A stretch of 44,447 nucleotides of DNA from Candidatus Brocadia carolinensis (GTDB lineage Bacteria > Planctomycetota > Brocadiia > Brocadiales > Brocadiaceae), in the NCBI GenBank assembly GCA_002009475.1, contig AYTS01000045.1:1-44447 (forward strand), read 5' to 3'. Below are positions 18,694 through 28,692 of this stretch, in pieces; the stretch's first letter is position 1, and each line of letters begins with the position of its first letter. The position numbers and the translations under genes are program-made. Below the pieces are notes generated by a model, which made no database searches, was not told the DNA's origin, and was given only the letters and a program-made list of their open reading frames with translations.

Positions 18694-19797
18694 TTACAGT
18701 TCTATCCTTTTTTCCAAGCCGACTTCATCGGTATACTCATAAGCAGGATAATGATCATTACCTTTCTTATTCTTATCGTGTTTATTGCCATTCGTATCTT
18801 TTTTATTCTTCCTCGCAACTTCTGGTACTGTGCCAGAGATATGGCCAGTTGTTTTTATGGAGATTGAAGAGCCAGACACATCTGAATTGAACTTTACATG
18901 CCAGGTAACTGAAGCAGCGCTACCAGCATGAAGACGTCCAATAGTGATTTTAGGAGACCCTCTTGATAGCTCGGCATTTGGAGGCAGGATAATCTCTGCG
19001 CTGGTATTAAAGGTAAAATAGGACGAGCAATCAAACGGTTGAGGGCAAGGGTAGGTAATTTCAGCAGTTATTTCGAGTACAGAACCAGCGATCTTTTCAC
19101 CAGTGGTATGAATGGCGACCGTCCATGGCATCATTACTGCCCCCCAATAGGGGAGATCTGTTCCATAGCCGGTGTAGTTCCATGCGTTTTCAAAGTCAGC
19201 CATGTCCCAGGTAACTGTCCCATCCGGGTTTGTTGCTTTCTTGAGATCACGTTCCCAAGGATCCACAAAGTAAACAACTCCTTTCCCTTCATCATACCCC
19301 ACGATCACCCGATAATGCCCGGTGGCGTCATTTGGTGCATATTTCATGAGCAAAAGAACGGGAATATCTTGAGCAACGAGCCCTTTGAGGGTCGACCACC
19401 AAAAGGTCTCTGAAGAATGGTCGAAAGAGACATAGCCCAAGGGTCTTTCCGGATAGCCGGCCCAAGGGACATTTTTAGGAAAAAATCTCCCTTGGGCTGA
19501 ACTCAGATGGCTAAAATAACCAGCACGAACCATATCCCATGTATAGGTGCCGACAGTAGAGGAACGGGCGACATCTGCTATGGCCTTTTGGTCAACATCT
19601 TCTCCCCAAAAATCGTATAGGATTTCAAGGGCTGCTGGTCCGCAGGAAAGAGTGGTAATTTGCTTGTGACAAGGTACATCAGGAATGAGGTATGCGGTGG
19701 GTAAATCTGTTGTTTCATCCGCACTGTGCGGCAGGCGGTCGAAACCAAAGAGCATTAAGGCAAACAGGAATATCACAAACATATTTTTGTTTCCCAT
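18694..19797 (-). CDS. Secreted C39-like cysteine peptidase with a basic, low-complexity tail
   Basis: This is a 367-residue protein. The start at 19797 (MGNKNMFVIFLFALMLFGF) is preferred because GGAGGTG lies eight bases before it, and it begins a clear signal peptide (~1-25). The papain-like core follows: catalytic Cys in TLSCGPAALEILYDFWG, His in GHYRVIVGYDE, and Asp in VYFVDPWERD. This order fits the Peptidase_C39_2 domain. Residues ~230-325 look like a beta-sandwich. The C-terminus (~330-355) is rich in Lys, Asn and Asp (KNKKDTNGNKHDKNKKGND). There is no ABC exporter fusion or GG-leader context, so it is more likely a periplasmic or exported peptidase than a bacteriocin processor. Substrate is unknown. 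Confidence 0.75.
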   Translation of the reverse strand: MGNKNMFVIFLFALMLFGFDRLPHSADETTDLPTAYLIPDVPCHKQITTLSCGPAALEILYDFWGEDVDQKAIADVARSSTVGTYTWDMVRAGYFSHLSSAQGRFFPKNVPWAGYPERPLGYVSFDHSSETFWWSTLKGLVAQDIPVLLLMKYAPNDATGHYRVIVGYDEGKGVVYFVDPWERDLKKATNPDGTVTWDMADFENAWNYTGYGTDLPYWGAVMMPWTVAIHTTGEKIAGSVLEITAEITYPCPQPFDCSSYFTFNTSAEIILPPNAELSRGSPKITIGRLHAGSAASVTWHVKFNSDVSGSSISIKTTGHISGTVPEVARKNKKDTNGNKHDKNKKGNDHYPAYEYTDEVGLEKRIEL

Positions 19798-19946
19798 ATC
19801 CTTCACCTCCATTCAAAGATTGTCATGAGGGGATCATACATCTTGAATTTTGCATTACGATACAAACTAAGAAAGATCGCGTGATTTTCTCTGTTTATGA
19901 ATAATGGGGGGATGTGTGTTTTGCCCGATATCGATTTTTAGTTCAT

Positions 19947-22079
19947 TTATTGTCCTGTAGAAGGAATATACTCCCGCGTAATGTTACTTTTCGTATCTAA
20001 TATCTTTTTATTTTTCTGCCTTAACAAGTTAGTAATCTCTTCAGCACTCATAGGATTGTAGAGCAGGAATCCCTGCGCGTAATCACAGTTATACGAGCGC
20101 AACAATTCCAATTGCCCTTGTGTCTCCACTCCTTCTGCAATGACTTTTATTTTCAGCGTGTGTGCCATATCTATAATGGATTTGACAATAGCTGATGCGT
20201 CTGGGTTGGTATCAATGTCTAAAATTAAAGACCGGTCAATCTTTAAGGTACTGAAGGGAAGATGCTTCAGGCTGTTGATAGAGGAAAACCCGATGCCAAA
20301 ATCATCCATCATAAGATGTATTTTCATCTTATTCAGTTCTTTGAATATTTCGAGAACGAGACCTTTGCTCTCCATCACCGTGCTTTCCGTAATTTCCAAT
20401 TCAAAGGCGTCAGCCGGCAAGCCGGTATTTTTAATTATAGTTCCGATCTGTTCCGGCAATTCTTTGCGCCGGAACTGTAATAATGATATGTTAACGGTGA
20501 CGGTTATATTCGAGAATCCCATGTCATGCCACCGTTTGTTTTGAGCACATGCCTGTTGTATCACCCAATAGCCAATCCTGTCGATCTCCCTGGTTTCCTC
20601 TGCCAGCGGAATAAATTCATCCGGCAAAATTAAACCACGCTGTGGATGTTGCCATCGGACGAGTGATTCTACAGCAACAATCTCTGTGGTTCTTAATGAT
20701 ACAATGGGCTGATAATAAAGTATCAATTCTGAGCGCTCAATAGCATGCCGGAGATCCGTCTCTAACTGCAAGAAGTTCATTGCGCTGTCATGCATTTCTA
20801 TATTAAATATCGCATACCGTGCCTTACCAAGCATCTTTGCCCGATACATTACCGTATCAGCGTCTCTCAAAATATCCTCCGGGCGGTGATAAAATTCCCC
20901 TTTCAGGACGATTCCAATACTGGCAGAGACCACTATTTTGCGACCATCGAGAATGAAAGGTTCCTTCAATGCTTCCAGAATTCTTTCAGCCACAAATTTT
21001 GCATTAAAATGGTCATCAACATTATCAAGAAGGATTGCAAACTCATCTCCTCCAAAACGAGCAACGGTATCTGACTTCCGCATGCACTCACGTAATTTTT
21101 GAGCAATTGAGATCAACAATTTATCTCCCGACAGATGACCGAGGCTATCGTTTACAATCTTAAAACGATCAAGATCAAGAAATAATACGGAAAACGCACT
21201 GTTTCTATCCCTTTTTGAGCGTTCCAGCAATCGTTCCAGGCGCTCCATGAACAGATTCCTGTTGGGCAAGTTGGTTAATGGGTCGTGAAATGCATTGTAC
21301 CGCAGTTGGTCGATAAGACGATTGCGTTCTGTTATATCACGTAAAATACCTACTATCCCTATTTCTTTGTCGTTTATATCCTTCAGAATCGAGGCAGACA
21401 GGAATGAGGGGAAAATCTCTCCATCCTTTTTTCTTTTATTTATTTCTCCAGAAAAACTCTTTTCTTTTAATATTTTCTCAATAATATGCCTGGATTCAAT
21501 AGCATCGGCGAACAATATGCGAATAGATTTGCCGAGTACTTCCGATTTGCAATACCCAAACATTTTTTCTGCGGACGGGTTAAACTCAGTAATCTCTAAG
21601 TTCAGATTGGCTGCTATAATCATGTCGAGTGAACATGCAACAAGATATTCAGCGTAATTTCTTGCCGACCTGATTGCCTCTTCCGCACGCTTCCGCTCAA
21701 TGGCATGGCGTATAGATTTTTCCAGCAGAAAAGAGTTAGTCTGCCCCTTAATCAGGTAATCCGATGCCCCTTTTCTTATCGCCTCCATATCAACTTGGTA
21801 ATCACCCTGGCCAGTGAGTATGATAATGGGGGACTTGCAGCCCAGGGTTATCGTTTCATGCAAGAGGTCCAATCCGGTATGATCGCCGGGACCAAGCCTA
21901 TAATCAAAAAGATATACATCATAATCATTGGCTCGGATAACCTCCAATGCCGTATCATAGGTTTTTGTCCAATCCAATTCAGCTTTCCAGGTTGTGATTT
22001 CAGAAAACAATTCACGGGTTATTACATAATCATCTTCGTCGTCATCAACAAGAAGTATTTTTATCCGGTTATTTTTCAT
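19947..22079 (-). CDS. REC-PAS-GGDEF-EAL c-di-GMP signalling protein
   Basis: This is a 710-residue cytoplasmic protein. The receiver domain (1-~130) has acidic DDDEDD, phosphorylatable Asp in YLFDYRLG, and Lys in YLIKGQT. A PAS domain (~145-265) ends in VGILRDITERN. The GGDEF domain (~270-435) has an intact RFGGDEFA active site. The EAL domain (~445-695) has ESLVRW (Ser for Ala in EAL), ITEST, MDDFGIGFSS, LKIDRSL and AEGVETQ, so all metal and general-base residues are present. Both cyclase and phosphodiesterase activity are plausible, controlled by phosphorylation. It is last in an operon with a response regulator and a HAMP kinase (15-base gap), the likely phosphodonor. Confidence 0.92.
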   Translation of the reverse strand: MKNNRIKILLVDDDEDDYVITRELFSEITTWKAELDWTKTYDTALEVIRANDYDVYLFDYRLGPGDHTGLDLLHETITLGCKSPIIILTGQGDYQVDMEAIRKGASDYLIKGQTNSFLLEKSIRHAIERKRAEEAIRSARNYAEYLVACSLDMIIAANLNLEITEFNPSAEKMFGYCKSEVLGKSIRILFADAIESRHIIEKILKEKSFSGEINKRKKDGEIFPSFLSASILKDINDKEIGIVGILRDITERNRLIDQLRYNAFHDPLTNLPNRNLFMERLERLLERSKRDRNSAFSVLFLDLDRFKIVNDSLGHLSGDKLLISIAQKLRECMRKSDTVARFGGDEFAILLDNVDDHFNAKFVAERILEALKEPFILDGRKIVVSASIGIVLKGEFYHRPEDILRDADTVMYRAKMLGKARYAIFNIEMHDSAMNFLQLETDLRHAIERSELILYYQPIVSLRTTEIVAVESLVRWQHPQRGLILPDEFIPLAEETREIDRIGYWVIQQACAQNKRWHDMGFSNITVTVNISLLQFRRKELPEQIGTIIKNTGLPADAFELEITESTVMESKGLVLEIFKELNKMKIHLMMDDFGIGFSSINSLKHLPFSTLKIDRSLILDIDTNPDASAIVKSIIDMAHTLKIKVIAEGVETQGQLELLRSYNCDYAQGFLLYNPMSAEEITNLLRQKNKKILDTKSNITREYIPSTGQ

Positions 22080-22093
22080 GGTATTTCTGTTCC

Positions 22094-22540
22094 TTATGGT
22101 GGAAGTGCAACAATTTCAAGCCAATATTTTGATAACGTCTTTACAATCATCACGAATGTTGCAAAATCCGATGGTTTCTGTATGTATGAATTTGCACCCA
22201 AATCATACAGAAGCCCGATATCTTCGGCTCTTTTTGATGTTGTCATGACCACCACAGGGATCCGCTTCAGGGTTGGGTCTGATTTGATTTCTCTTAATGC
22301 TTCCATTCCATTTTTTCTGGGCATATTCAGATCAAGGAGAATAATCCCCGGGCGTGAAGAATGGTTTGGCCAGGAATATTTTCCCTGCAGACAAAGATAA
22401 TCCATCAACTCTTGCCCATCTTCAACGTAATGGATTACCTGATGTACGCCGGCTTCTTCAAATGCGTCTTTTATGATGAGACGGTCATCCGGATCGTCTT
22501 CAGCTATTAAAATTGGAAACAGCTTCCTGGCTTTTTCCAT
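22094..22540 (-). CDS. Single-domain response regulator (Rcp1/CheY-like)
   Basis: This is a 148-residue receiver domain without output. It has ILIAEDDPDDRLI (metal-binding acids), IILLDLNMPRKNG (phospho-acceptor Asp), VVMTTS and YIQKPSD (Lys). The DLNMPRKNG loop and length match the Rcp1-type receivers that pair with phytochrome-like and HAMP kinases. Its start overlaps the end of the kinase gene by 41 bases, so the two are tightly coupled. It probably relays phosphate between the kinase and the downstream REC-PAS-GGDEF-EAL protein or a diffusible target. Confidence 0.9.
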   Translation of the reverse strand: MEKARKLFPILIAEDDPDDRLIIKDAFEEAGVHQVIHYVEDGQELMDYLCLQGKYSWPNHSSRPGIILLDLNMPRKNGMEALREIKSDPTLKRIPVVVMTTSKRAEDIGLLYDLGANSYIQKPSDFATFVMIVKTLSKYWLEIVALPP

Positions 22541-24194
22541 GGTCTTCTCTCTTTCTTACCTGCTCTAGCGGTAATACAATAGTAAATTTTGCCCCTTTTC
22601 CGGGAGCGCTTGTTGCGGTAATACACCCACCGTGACGCTCCACAATTTTTCTACACAGCGACAGTCCTACACCCGTTCCTTCATATTGATCGCGTCGGTG
22701 CAATCTTTGAAAGACCCCGAAGATGTACTCGGCATACTTCTCATCAAATCCAATTCCGTTATCGGTTACCGTAATTTCGCAAAATCCATTATGGTGAGAG
22801 GATTGAGCATGGTCATCTTTCATGCCCTCGAGGCAGTGTGCCTGAATCTCTATAACCGGTGGCACCGCATCACGATGATATTTCAGGGCATTACCGATGA
22901 GGTTTTGAAATAACTGGCGGATTTGAACAGCGTCAGCATGAATAACCGGCAATTTCCCGAGGATTACCCGTCCTCCAGTTCTTTCTAATTGGATTTCCAG
23001 ATCGTTGATTACCTCCTCAATGAGTTTGGTGAGATCGATTAGGGTAAATGGTTTTGTATGTGTTGTGACCCTTGAGTAAGCGAGAAGATCGGTTATGAGT
23101 GTTTGCATGCGTCTTGACGCATTTTTCATCCGTGCAAGATAATCAAGCCCTTCATTGTTTAAAGCCTTTCCATGTTTCATAGTCAATCGATCACCAAAGA
23201 CCATTACCTTTCGCAAGGGTTCCTGCAGGTCGTGGGAAACGATATAGGCAAACTGTTCCAAATCCTTATTGGAACGGAAGATCTCCCTGGTCTTTTCTTC
23301 AAGCGCTTTCTCTGTCTTTTTCCGCGCGGTAATTTCCTGCGACAGATGTTCGTTGGTATTTACGAGTTCTTTATTGTGCAATTCGATCTCCTCACGATAT
23401 GCTCGCAATCGCTCGACCATCTGGTTAAAAGTAGCTGCGAGATCTGCAATTTCATCGTTCGTGTGAACATGAACCGTATGTTCGAATACACCATTTGCCA
23501 CTTTTTTGGTTACTAAACTGAGTCTTTTGATAGGAGCGGTAATTCTCGTCGTAAGAAATAGAGTTAATATAACACCTGCAAATATAAAAAGAAAGGTAAA
23601 GGCTAACGTAGTTATCTGGAATTGCCATATTCTTTTGTGAAGATTTTGAAGAGACAACCCAAGGTGAACATATCCGACAACCTCCTGGTTTTCTGCCCTT
23701 TTATTGGTTAGCAGCGCATCTGTTGGTTTATTGTCAATAAAACCAATTACGGGAGATAAGAAGCTAATGTATCGCTTCCCATCGGTTGTATCAATAAATT
23801 CTTCGTGTAATATTTTTAGCGGAAAACCAGCATCTGTCGTTTTTATTGCAGGCATGGGAGGAATTACCAAGCCGGGCTTAAAGCTTTTACACATGAGTTG
23901 CCTTTTTTCTTTATCAAGAAGACATACATAGGCGATATCTTCATCCACTTTCAGGTTTTCAACAATCTGCTTCATCGATTCCTTATCTCCCGTATAGATG
24001 CTGTATTCACTTGTTTGCGACGCCATACCGGCAATGGTTATCCCATGATTTAGCAGGTTTCGGTGTATGTGAGAAATGGCATTTCGTATGAGAAAATAGC
24101 TAATTCCTGCAGACGTTATTAAAATAATGAAAATAGTCAAAAGATTAAATTTCGTTGCAATGCTTATTCGTTTCTTTGTTTTTGTAGCAGACAT
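22500..24194 (-). CDS. Membrane histidine kinase with periplasmic sensor and HAMP
   Basis: This is a 564-residue protein. TM1 is at ~15-36. An extracytoplasmic sensor (~37-195) is of the double-PAS/CHASE type length. TM2 lies at ~195-218, followed by HAMP (ITAPIKRLS...DEIADLAATFNQM) and a coiled coil. The H-box is YIVSHDLQEPLRK with an intact His. The HATPase domain has N-box NLIGNALKYH, G1 TDNGIGFDEKY and G2 GTGVGLSL. The HDLQEPLRK box is typical of HWE-neighbouring, phytochrome-like kinases that use Rcp1-type receivers, as found directly downstream. The start is only 3 bases from the upstream substrate-binding-protein gene. It is probably the sensor of the TonB/binding-protein operon. Confidence 0.9.
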   Translation of the reverse strand: MSATKTKKRISIATKFNLLTIFIILITSAGISYFLIRNAISHIHRNLLNHGITIAGMASQTSEYSIYTGDKESMKQIVENLKVDEDIAYVCLLDKEKRQLMCKSFKPGLVIPPMPAIKTTDAGFPLKILHEEFIDTTDGKRYISFLSPVIGFIDNKPTDALLTNKRAENQEVVGYVHLGLSLQNLHKRIWQFQITTLAFTFLFIFAGVILTLFLTTRITAPIKRLSLVTKKVANGVFEHTVHVHTNDEIADLAATFNQMVERLRAYREEIELHNKELVNTNEHLSQEITARKKTEKALEEKTREIFRSNKDLEQFAYIVSHDLQEPLRKVMVFGDRLTMKHGKALNNEGLDYLARMKNASRRMQTLITDLLAYSRVTTHTKPFTLIDLTKLIEEVINDLEIQLERTGGRVILGKLPVIHADAVQIRQLFQNLIGNALKYHRDAVPPVIEIQAHCLEGMKDDHAQSSHHNGFCEITVTDNGIGFDEKYAEYIFGVFQRLHRRDQYEGTGVGLSLCRKIVERHGGCITATSAPGKGAKFTIVLPLEQVRKREDHGKSQEAVSNFNS

Positions 24195-24197
24195 AAA

Positions 24198-25115
24198 TTA
24201 TTCGTCAAAAACCCGATATGCATTATGAATATACTCTTCCCGAAATTGTATCTTCATATACCTGGCTGTTCTAAGATTCAGGGTGTAAAGCAAGTTTCTG
24301 GGATAACATACAGGTAGAGAATTCACCTTGGCCCCCTGTATTATCCTGAGAGCCTTTTCTCCACATTGTACACCGATATCATAAAAATCATATTCCAGGG
24401 CGTAAAGAGCCCCAGCCTTTACCCATGCGGAAGAAAGGCCGCAGAACGGTATATGATTTCTAAATGAAAACAGCAAAATTTGTTTGGCTGTCAGCGAATT
24501 AAACACAAGTGCATCATTTATTCCCCACAAAATATCAGCATCACTTGCTAAGACTTTCAGTGCATTGGGAATATCCTTTGGTGAATCTATTTCTACAGGA
24601 TGAAGACTGAGCCCCATTTTTCCTGCTATTATTGCGGCAGATCGGATTTTTTCCTGATTTTCCAATGGATTGTACATGACACCAATCTTCCTTGCTTCCG
24701 GGAGAAATTTTTTTAGCCAATTAAACTGTACTTCTATGGGAAAACCAAGTATCACTCCGGTGGCGTTATGTGCGCTCTTAATCATATCATCATCCAGGAT
24801 AAGGGTTGCTATGATGGGTATGTCATGAAACACCTTAAGGGTTTCTCCCGTGGGAGTGGTTCCAACGGTAAATATTACCTTGGGTTTGATTTTTTTGATG
24901 CTATTAAGGTTTTCTGACAGGTGTGCTCTCTCGCCTTCCATGATAAAAACATGGAATTTCGAGTCTGTTTTTTGTCCTGTGATCGTTTTCTGAAAACCCG
25001 CAATTACTTCTTTATAAGGAGATTCGTTATGACTAACAAGCACTGCGATTTGGTATTCATCACCGAAGACCTCAGGAGTAATAATCCAGAAAACAAAGAA
25101 CACAGGAATTAACAC
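24198..25115 (-). CDS. ABC-type substrate-binding protein (ABC_sub_bind / TrpX-like) with no permease
   Basis: This is a ~305-residue periplasmic protein. It has AVLVSHNESPYKEVIAGFQK, IFTVGTTPTGE, IIATLILDDD, NATGVILGFP, KIGVMYNPLENQEK and a hinge-like ILWGINDAL. These match the ABC_sub_bind (COG2984) family. A hydrophobic segment LIPVFFVFWIITPEVFG is the likely signal peptide. The start is uncertain. The open frame runs back to 25268, inside the TonB gene. GTG 25115 begins the signal without a basic n-region. An AAGGGGAATG site ~20 bases earlier gives MSTRSK in another frame, which would fit if one base were missing. No ABC ATPase or permease is present; between a TonB receptor and a kinase, it may act as a sensor component. 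Confidence 0.8.
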   Translation of the reverse strand: MLIPVFFVFWIITPEVFGDEYQIAVLVSHNESPYKEVIAGFQKTITGQKTDSKFHVFIMEGERAHLSENLNSIKKIKPKVIFTVGTTPTGETLKVFHDIPIIATLILDDDMIKSAHNATGVILGFPIEVQFNWLKKFLPEARKIGVMYNPLENQEKIRSAAIIAGKMGLSLHPVEIDSPKDIPNALKVLASDADILWGINDALVFNSLTAKQILLFSFRNHIPFCGLSSAWVKAGALYALEYDFYDIGVQCGEKALRIIQGAKVNSLPVCYPRNLLYTLNLRTARYMKIQFREEYIHNAYRVFDE

Positions 25116-25167
25116 TTGGAGCGTGTAGACATTCCCCTTGAGTACACGATTCGTATCGCTTGTAAAA

Positions 25168-27182
25168 TTAAAATGCGTACGTAATTTTGATGCGAAATGT
25201 CCTGCCGTCCTGCTCAATTGCATCCTCTTGGTGTTCTTCGCCGCCCGGGTCTTCGTATTCCTTGTCAAACACGTTAAAAACGCTTCCTGAAACTTCCAGG
25301 GTTTTAAAAATATTACGACTATATAGCGTCACGTTCGTAGTAAAAAAGTCTTCGACCGTATGACGCTTAATTGTTTTCCGCCCGCTGGTATACTGTTCTT
25401 CCCCGCTTAAAAAGAGTTTTCGCTGGAGCAGCGGAATAATTATATTGAGCTTGACCAAATGGTCGGGAGAATTTACGAGGGTATTTCTGGAATCGTCTTC
25501 TTCGGCTTCCTGAAGGCTATAACTCGCCCGTCCCTCAAATCCACTTTCCCATTTTCCATCCAGTTCGAACTCCAGACCTTTTGCCTCAACCTCCGACACA
25601 TTGTCAAACTTCGACAACCCGCTGTTAGAGTCTTCTTTTAAGGCAATAAAATCATCAATTGAGTTGTAAAAACCAACAATTGTTCCACGAAGATGCTTTC
25701 CTAAATACTGCTCGTAAATGATTTCAAAGGTATCAATAATCTCTGGGTCAAGATCGGGACTAGCCTCCTGGGCAGTACCGTCACTGTAATAAAGTTCGTA
25801 GGCGTTTGGTTCGCGAAATGCGCGACCATAAACAAACTTAAACGTTGTTTTCTCAAAGGGGCTGTAAATCAGGGCCGTACGTGGGTTAACCGTTCCCCCG
25901 AAGGTTTCAAAATAGTCAAAACGAATGCCCGCTTGAAAGATAAGTGAGTCCGTAATGGTAAATTCATCTTGAAAGAAAGCTGCCCAATAATGTGACTCGC
26001 GTTCATCATCAAGGAGGGTGCCATCTGCTCTATGCTCATAGATGTACTGATCCTGCTGTATATTATACCGGGCATCCAGACCAAAGGTACATTTGTGCTT
26101 TTCGAGAAAAATTTTGGTTAACTGAACCTCTCCTTGTAGCCATTGACTGTCAACGTCATCAGAAGTTTTTAATCTTCCGGCTGATGTATCGGAAAAATAA
26201 TCATCATTATAATCGTAAAAATTATAGCTGATCCTGGACAAAAAATTAAACTGGTCACCAAGGATGCGTTCGTACTTCAAATCAGCCCAGCCCCGTTCAT
26301 CCATGGTAGAAAAACGCTTATTAAAGACCGATTTAAACGGGGCAGTTGGAACGTCTTTTTCCCTTTGAAGGTAATTTAATTGTAAACTTAAATCACGATA
26401 TACAAACTCACCGAAGATATTTTCAAACTGATCGCCGTCACGGTCTTCCGCAATACCATGGTTATTTTCTGGCTGGTCGAATTCCTGAAAGAAAAGTCGA
26501 TCATCCCCTTTACTCTCATAATAAGAACCTGAAATTACCATCTCGAGACCATTTTGGAATTTTTCACCGTAGCTCATACGGGAATTGTATGTCTCAAAGC
26601 TGCCTGCCCCTGCTGAAGTCTCAACTCCCTTAAAATCCCTGCCATGTCTGGTAATCACATTGATAACTGCAAAAAACGCATTTGTGCCGTACAGGGAAGA
26701 GCCAGGACCACGAATGATCTCGATACGATCAATAAGATCAATATCAACGGGAAAATCAGTACCTATAGGCGCCTGATCATATATAGCGTCGTTTACTCTA
26801 TGTCCATCGATCAGGAGGAGAATCCGGGTGTTATAATCTCCGGACAGCCCAAAACCTCTCACTCCCACGTAATGATAGTTTCTGTCATAGGTGATATGGA
26901 AGCCCCGTACACTCCGTAAAATTTCTGAAAATTTCCGGTACCCGTACTTTTTGATCTCTTCCGCCGTTATAATACTTACTGATGAGGGTGCTTCGGTTAC
27001 CTTCTGCTCATATTTTGAAGCACTATAAACCGAGGGGATTTCCTGGAAAAGAATCGATTCTTCGTCTACCGGTGTCGATTCCAGGGATTGTTCATATTCT
27101 GCTTCTGCAAGTGTGGGAGTCGGGCAAGAGAAGAACCAGAAAAAGGCGGAAATTATAACAAGAAATGTCTGGGATTTCCCAT
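25168..27182 (-). CDS. TonB-dependent outer-membrane receptor; frameshift in the signal peptide
   Basis: The unbroken frame from 26868 (GVRGFGLSGDYNTRILLLID) encodes a 22-strand barrel-type receptor ending in an aromatic residue (RIKITYAF). The same frame stays open further upstream and adds the plug: EAPSSVSIITAEEIKKYGYR, then FSEILRSVRGFHI. A TonB-box-like ESILFQEIPSVYS stretch precedes the plug. A signal peptide (VIISAFFWFFSCPTPTLA) stands in front, but its natural start ATG 27182 (MGNPRHFL) is one frame off. One base is missing within codons 6-9, near 27160. Full size ~670 aa is typical for colicin I/BtuB-type receptors. Substrate cannot be told. It heads a sensing operon rather than a transport operon. 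Confidence 0.87.
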
Positions 27183-27524
27183 GTACCCTAGAAAAGTAAA
27201 AAAAAATCCTTTTTTTTTACTATTACTTAACATGCCAGATATTACATGTTAAAAAAAATTTTATAAGAGAATTTCGAAGATGCGTGTAAATGGGTGTTCC
27301 AAAGATGCAATTTGAGATACTTAGCGGAAAACCAAGTTTTTAGTGTTCGGTTTTTCCATTCCTGAAAGAATAATGCACATGTTATGGATAATATAATATT
27401 ATCATAAATAGAGTTCAAATAAAAAATTATAATATTTTTACGATGAAAGAAATAGGGTTGTGTATGTAATCCCTAACCCGAACGAGTCGGAAAAGTTTTG
27501 TGTTTTAGGCGCTTAGCACCTCTG
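27183..27524. other. AT-rich intergenic region upstream of the TonB operon
   Basis: No gene is seen. A9 and T9 runs lie immediately upstream of the TonB gene (27197-27220), and the rest is strongly A+T rich. A 23-base repeat shared with 43732-43754 sits at 27472-27494, beside the end of the permease gene. Confidence 0.5.
27472..27494 (+). repeat. Dispersed repeat ending GAACGAGTCGGAAAAG, copy 1
   Basis: CCTAACCCGAACGAGTCGGA followed by AAAG recurs at 43732-43754 with a single C/T difference, 16 kb away. Both copies lie in non-coding DNA next to gene ends. Function is unknown; it could be a repetitive extragenic element or an element end. Confidence 0.65.
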
Positions 27525-28692
27525 TTAACTCGTTCTCAGGGCGTCCACGATATTCATGCGCGCCGACCTGAATGCGGGCAGCACGCCGCCGAGGAATCCC
27601 ATAATTAGGGAGAACATAAGTGATTTGTGGATAATACCAAAGGTAAGGGAAAAGGTAAAGGCGAGTTCGGAAAAGGTCTGAAAGTTCATAGTGGAAATGG
27701 TAAGGAGCTGCATGAATGAAGAAAAAAAACAGCCCAAGACAACCACCCAAAAATCCGATCATGAGAGATTCCATAAGAAAAGCGCCCAAGATGTTCCTTC
27801 TTTGAAAGCCAAGTGCACGCAAAGTTCCAATTTCATTCGTGCGGTTTGCTACTGCGGAATACATGGTGACCATGGCGCCAATGATAGCGCCCAGGGAGAA
27901 GATAATTGTAAGCGAAATTCCCAGGATGCGCAGGAATTTCGCCATCATCTTCGATTGATCTTCATAGTAAGTGATTTCCCGCTTTGCCTCCACGGTGAGA
28001 CGAGGATCGCTTCCAATCCGTGTCTTGAATTTTGTGAACTCTGAAGAATCACGCAATTTGAAGATAACGGACGAATACACAGGGCGACGAAATGCCTGCA
28101 TGAGCTGATCCACATCCCCCCATATCTCCGAACTAAAACCGGTATTCCCCGCATCAAACGTCCCCACGACCGTCCAGTTCCTCATGCCAAAGCGAAGGGT
28201 CTCTCCTATGCCTCCTCCCTTAAATCTTTTTGCGATGCTTTGACCTGCAATGATCTCGGATGAACCCGTCCTGGGCATACGGCCCCCAGCGAGTTTTACC
28301 TGGGGACGCAACAAAAGAGAACTTCCTGAAATACCTCTGATAACCACATTTGACGGCTTATTACTCCCCCGTTTGGGGAGGTTAATAAGCACCACCAGCT
28401 CTTTTGCCAGCAGGCGCTGGCCATATGACCCGAAAGCCACTTCCGGCTGCATTTCTACGATTGACGCCTGCTGCCGATCGATCCCGCTTTGCACTTCTGA
28501 AGATGAGGCCTTGCGGATTACTACCACATTATCATAGGAACCGGTATTCACCAGGGTCTTCCGCAAGCCCTCGGCAAGCATTAAAATCGAGGCAAACACG
28601 AAGACTACCAATGCCATACCGGACGCCGTAAGTGTGGTGGTGAGTCTGCGGGCCAAGAGATTACGAAAGCTGTAGAGAAACGGTATTTTCAT
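27525..28692 (-). CDS. MacB/FtsX-type ABC permease (second subunit); frameshift in a T8 run
   Basis: This is a ~388-residue permease. TM1 lies at ~18-40 after the LLARRLTTTLTASGMALVVF segment. A large periplasmic MacB_PCD-like domain contains GRMPRTGSSEIIAGQSIAKR. The FtsX core follows, with TNEIGTLRALGFQRRNILGA. The frame breaks in a T8 run (A8 on plus, 27722-27729). With T7 it continues FFSSFMQLLTISTMNFQTFS and ends PAFRSARMNIVDALR, the standard FtsX C-terminus. It follows the other permease gene directly. Together with the ATPase and adaptor it forms a MacAB/LolCDE-like exporter. Confidence 0.87.
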
